NCBI GenBank assembly: GCA_021848385.1
Contig: JAJZUQ010000012.1
Location: 1 to 64,000 of the forward strand
Direction: 5' to 3'
From: Deltaproteobacteria bacterium
GTDB lineage: Bacteria; Desulfobacterota; Desulfuromonadia; Geobacterales; Geobacteraceae
DNA: 64,000 nt
The notes beneath the pieces are model-generated. The model was not told where the DNA came from, searched no databases, and saw only the letters and a list, made by a program, of their open reading frames with translations. A program made the translations under genes and the position numbers. Every line of letters begins with the position of its first letter. Within the stretch, counting starts at the first letter, position 1. Shown in pieces: positions 62,542 through 64,000 of this stretch.

Positions 62542-63600
62542 ATGAAACTGGCAAATCAACCCAAGCTCTCACGACACGCGCAGAAGATGTTGGCACAGGT
62601 CAGGCAACACTTCGGCAAGGCGGAAACCCGTAACAAAGGTGAGAAGACCTACAAGCGGCACAAATCGAATATGTCGCGCATCGCCAGACACTTGGTAGCC
62701 AACGGTTATCAAGATGCCCGAGATCTCAAGCTGAAAACTTACCGGGCGATAATGGATGAGGCGAAGGAGGAAGGACTGTCGAAGTCGGCGCTCGAATCGT
62801 TGCATAGTACCTGCCGCAAGTTGTCAGCCGGCATTGGTAAACCGACTATGATTCCAAGGAAATCGTCCGATAGCGGCGCTATGGGTACTAAAGACTACTA
62901 CCGAACGCGAAACGAACGGGTGAAGCCCCAACATCATACATCATGGGAGGCTCGGATGGCGCTACAGGCTAAGATTGAGGCCAAGGACAAGGCTGCCGGT
63001 ATCGCCGCCAGTATGTCCTACCATTCTGGCGTGCGCAAGGAGGAGAGCCTCGCAAGTTGTGAATTCCTCAAAAAATGTTCCGATGGGAAGCTTTACACGA
63101 CCGTCGGTGTACGGCAAGCCGGAGAATACAGGCAGATAGGCTTTCAACAAATGCGCTACGCTTTCTCTGGCAATCGCAAAGACGCGGCATTTGAGAGGGA
63201 CTACGTAAAGACCATGCGGACAGGACAGGAATACATCGTTGCTATCTGGACAAAGAACGGTAAGCTGCGGCTCATTCCCGTCTTCGACAGAGAACAGCGG
63301 GCAACAGCCATTGCGGCTCAACAGTATATAAGAGACAACAAGAAGCTGGCCAGAGAACTGGGATCGGAGGTGAAGGTAAAGTCAGTCATCACGCCAGGAA
63401 AGACTCGCAATCAGGGCTATGATCACCTTGAATATGTACTTAGGTGTTGCGGGATGACAAAAAAGGAAGCGGGGTTTAGTCTTCACGCCGACCGGACGGA
63501 ATTCAATCTCAGGATGAAGGCGGCTGGATTCTCGCCGGAAGAGAGAATCCTTGCATTAGGACACAATGATCTGCGAAAACTCGCTAACTACGGCGGATAA
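62542..63600 (+). CDS. Second, divergent tyrosine recombinase (Integrase_1-like)
   Basis: GGAGG six nt before ATG 62542 decides the start; the open frame extends upstream through the structured region but reads unlike protein there. Residues about 30-105 form a SAM-like core-binding domain (TYKRHKSNMSRIARHLVANG; LSKSALESLHSTCRKLS). The catalytic domain carries HSGVRKEESLAS (Arg 165), SLHADRTEF (His 315, Arg 318), ALGHNDLRKLANYGG (His 341, Tyr 350); the Lys may be in WTKNGKLRLIPV. So all classical positions can be assigned. 352 residues, ending right after the Tyr. Leads nowhere obvious: a terminator follows. Confidence 0.78.
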   Translation: MKLANQPKLSRHAQKMLAQVRQHFGKAETRNKGEKTYKRHKSNMSRIARHLVANGYQDARDLKLKTYRAIMDEAKEEGLSKSALESLHSTCRKLSAGIGKPTMIPRKSSDSGAMGTKDYYRTRNERVKPQHHTSWEARMALQAKIEAKDKAAGIAASMSYHSGVRKEESLASCEFLKKCSDGKLYTTVGVRQAGEYRQIGFQQMRYAFSGNRKDAAFERDYVKTMRTGQEYIVAIWTKNGKLRLIPVFDREQRATAIAAQQYIRDNKKLARELGSEVKVKSVITPGKTRNQGYDHLEYVLRCCGMTKKEAGFSLHADRTEFNLRMKAAGFSPEERILALGHNDLRKLANYGG

Positions 63601-63605
63601 CTTCG

Positions 63606-63639
63606 AAGGCCCTCAGGCTAATTCCTGAGGGCCTTTTCG
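63606..63639 (+). terminator. Intrinsic terminator after the second recombinase
   Basis: AAGGCCCTCAGG, loop CTAATT, CCTGAGGGCCTT, then TT. Confidence 0.88.
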
Positions 63640-63661
63640 TGTGCTGTTATATCAATATGGC

Positions 63662-63698
63662 AAAAAACTACGAGGGCCGCCATAGCGGCCCTCGTAGT
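63662..63698 (-). terminator. Intrinsic terminator of the 59-aa gene (minus strand)
   Basis: ACTACGAGGGCCGC (63667-63680), loop CATA, GCGGCCCTCGTAGT (63685-63698), a perfect 14-bp stem; on the minus strand it is followed by six T (63667-63662). Confidence 0.9.
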
Positions 63699-63712
63699 AC
63701 CGATTTTTAACA

Positions 63713-63892
63713 TTACTTGATGTAACGCGAGACGAGGCCGCCAAGAAATGCCAGCAAATGCCTCCCGTCCAGGGCGTGGTAAACTATTTGACCGTCATAC
63801 TTGATGGCCCAGCCCCGATGGTCGCAGATGACTTCAACGCATTCACCATTCTCATCCAATGACCGTACTATGTAGCTAACGTCATTCATCAT
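63713..63892 (-). CDS. Small protein of 59 aa, unrecognised
   Basis: Starts with two ATG codons (63892 and 63889) after AAAGGAGAAGG, and is closed by a strong terminator 15 nt past its stop. The product begins MMNDVSYIVRSLDENGECVEV and ends FLGGLVSRYIK; it has one CDHRGW motif and looks like a small soluble alpha/beta protein. Upstream sequence on the minus strand (to the window edge) shows another good ribosome binding site, GGGAGGTGA, so further small genes may precede it. Confidence 0.6.
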   Translation of the reverse strand: MMNDVSYIVRSLDENGECVEVICDHRGWAIKYDGQIVYHALDGRHLLAFLGGLVSRYIK

Positions 63893-64000
63893 GGTCCTTC
63901 TCCTTTGTTAGTGGTTTTTCTGCCCCTGTGGCAGTCCCTATTCGTGCCGGGTTTCCCAATTCACCTCCCTTTTGCACGGGCTTCTCCGGCGCCTACCGGA

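Larger units (their letters stand above)
57270..64000. mobile_element. Integrated element next to tRNA-Gly, left part
   Basis: From the end of tRNA-Gly rightwards the content changes to recombinases, an excisionase-like HTH protein, a KfrA-like protein, unrecognised genes and long non-coding DNA. No copy of the tRNA-Gly 3' end (GTTCGAATCCCGTTTCCC) is visible in the rest of the window, so the right end lies outside. No relaxase, conjugation, phage structural or cargo resistance gene is seen in this part; whether it is an ICE, an island or a prophage remains open. Confidence 0.7.

Overview
The window reads as chromosome of a Geobacter-like member of the Desulfuromonadia (Geobacteraceae). The evidence is the gene set and its order: a citramalate synthase beside aspartate kinase, three multiheme c-type cytochromes next to an NHL-repeat lipoprotein, a reduced 'atypical' type II secretion cluster with a PilM/N/O-like platform, and tig-clpP-clpX-lon flanked by tRNA clusters. 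From memory, much of this order matches the G. sulfurreducens segment that carries the OxpG pseudopilin; no alignment was run, and the species is not assigned.

Layout. 1-2.6 kb: end of a membrane protein, then a leftward nadB, chorismate mutase and free-standing DAHP-synthase-type FXD domain set. 2.8-4.2 kb: secreted lytic transglycosylase, pgsA, tRNA-Cys. 4.4-12.4 kb: GspA/ExeA-like ATPase and GspB-like protein, two DUF4398 lipoproteins (one with an OmpA domain), an LpxL-type acyltransferase, a large repeat-bearing secreted protein, glucokinase. 12.6-24.6 kb: tRNA-Met, tilS, ftsH, folP, the c-di-AMP module cdaA-cdaR-glmM, pdxJ, acpS, nnr, a CBS protein, tsaE, lysC. 24.7-30 kb: cimA, a ComEA-like protein, a small zinc ribbon, a DHH phosphoesterase, rph and the XTP/dITP pyrophosphatase. 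30-36.5 kb: tRNA-Pro/Arg/His/Leu, tig-clpP-clpX-lon, tRNA-Asp/Val/Asp. 36.6-42 kb: parvulin PPIase, glycosyltransferase, a 61-aa membrane protein, NHL lipoprotein and three multiheme cytochromes. 42-51 kb: gspF, gspE, pilM/N/O-like genes, a PilP/GspC-like protein, a secretin with a C-terminal cohesin-like domain, and two pseudopilins. 51-55.5 kb: ftsE-ftsX-envC-ctpA, a cell-division and peptidoglycan module. 55.6-57.3 kb: a short BTAD-type regulator, a lipoprotein and tRNA-Gly.

From 57,270 to the right edge the content changes to that of an integrated mobile element inserted next to tRNA-Gly(GCC). It holds a tyrosine recombinase lacking the usual first catalytic arginine, an excisionase-like HTH protein, a KfrA-like coiled-coil DNA-binding protein preceded by tiny upstream ORFs, and an unrecognised 315-aa protein with an operator palindrome inside its promoter and an apparently leaderless start. 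About 1.27 kb without a convincing gene follows, starting with a strong rightward promoter and packed with hairpins. Next come a second, divergent tyrosine recombinase with all recognisable catalytic residues and a 59-aa protein at the edge. No copy of the tRNA 3' end is seen to the right, so the far end of the element lies outside the window.

The best candidate for something undescribed is the structured non-coding stretch upstream of the second recombinase (about 61.55-62.54 kb), together with the palindrome-controlled leftward genes. In the core genome, the stand-alone FXD domain, the non-canonical start of folP, the cohesin-bearing secretin beside an extracellular-electron-transfer-type cytochrome operon, and the triple-repeat secreted protein deserve a second look.
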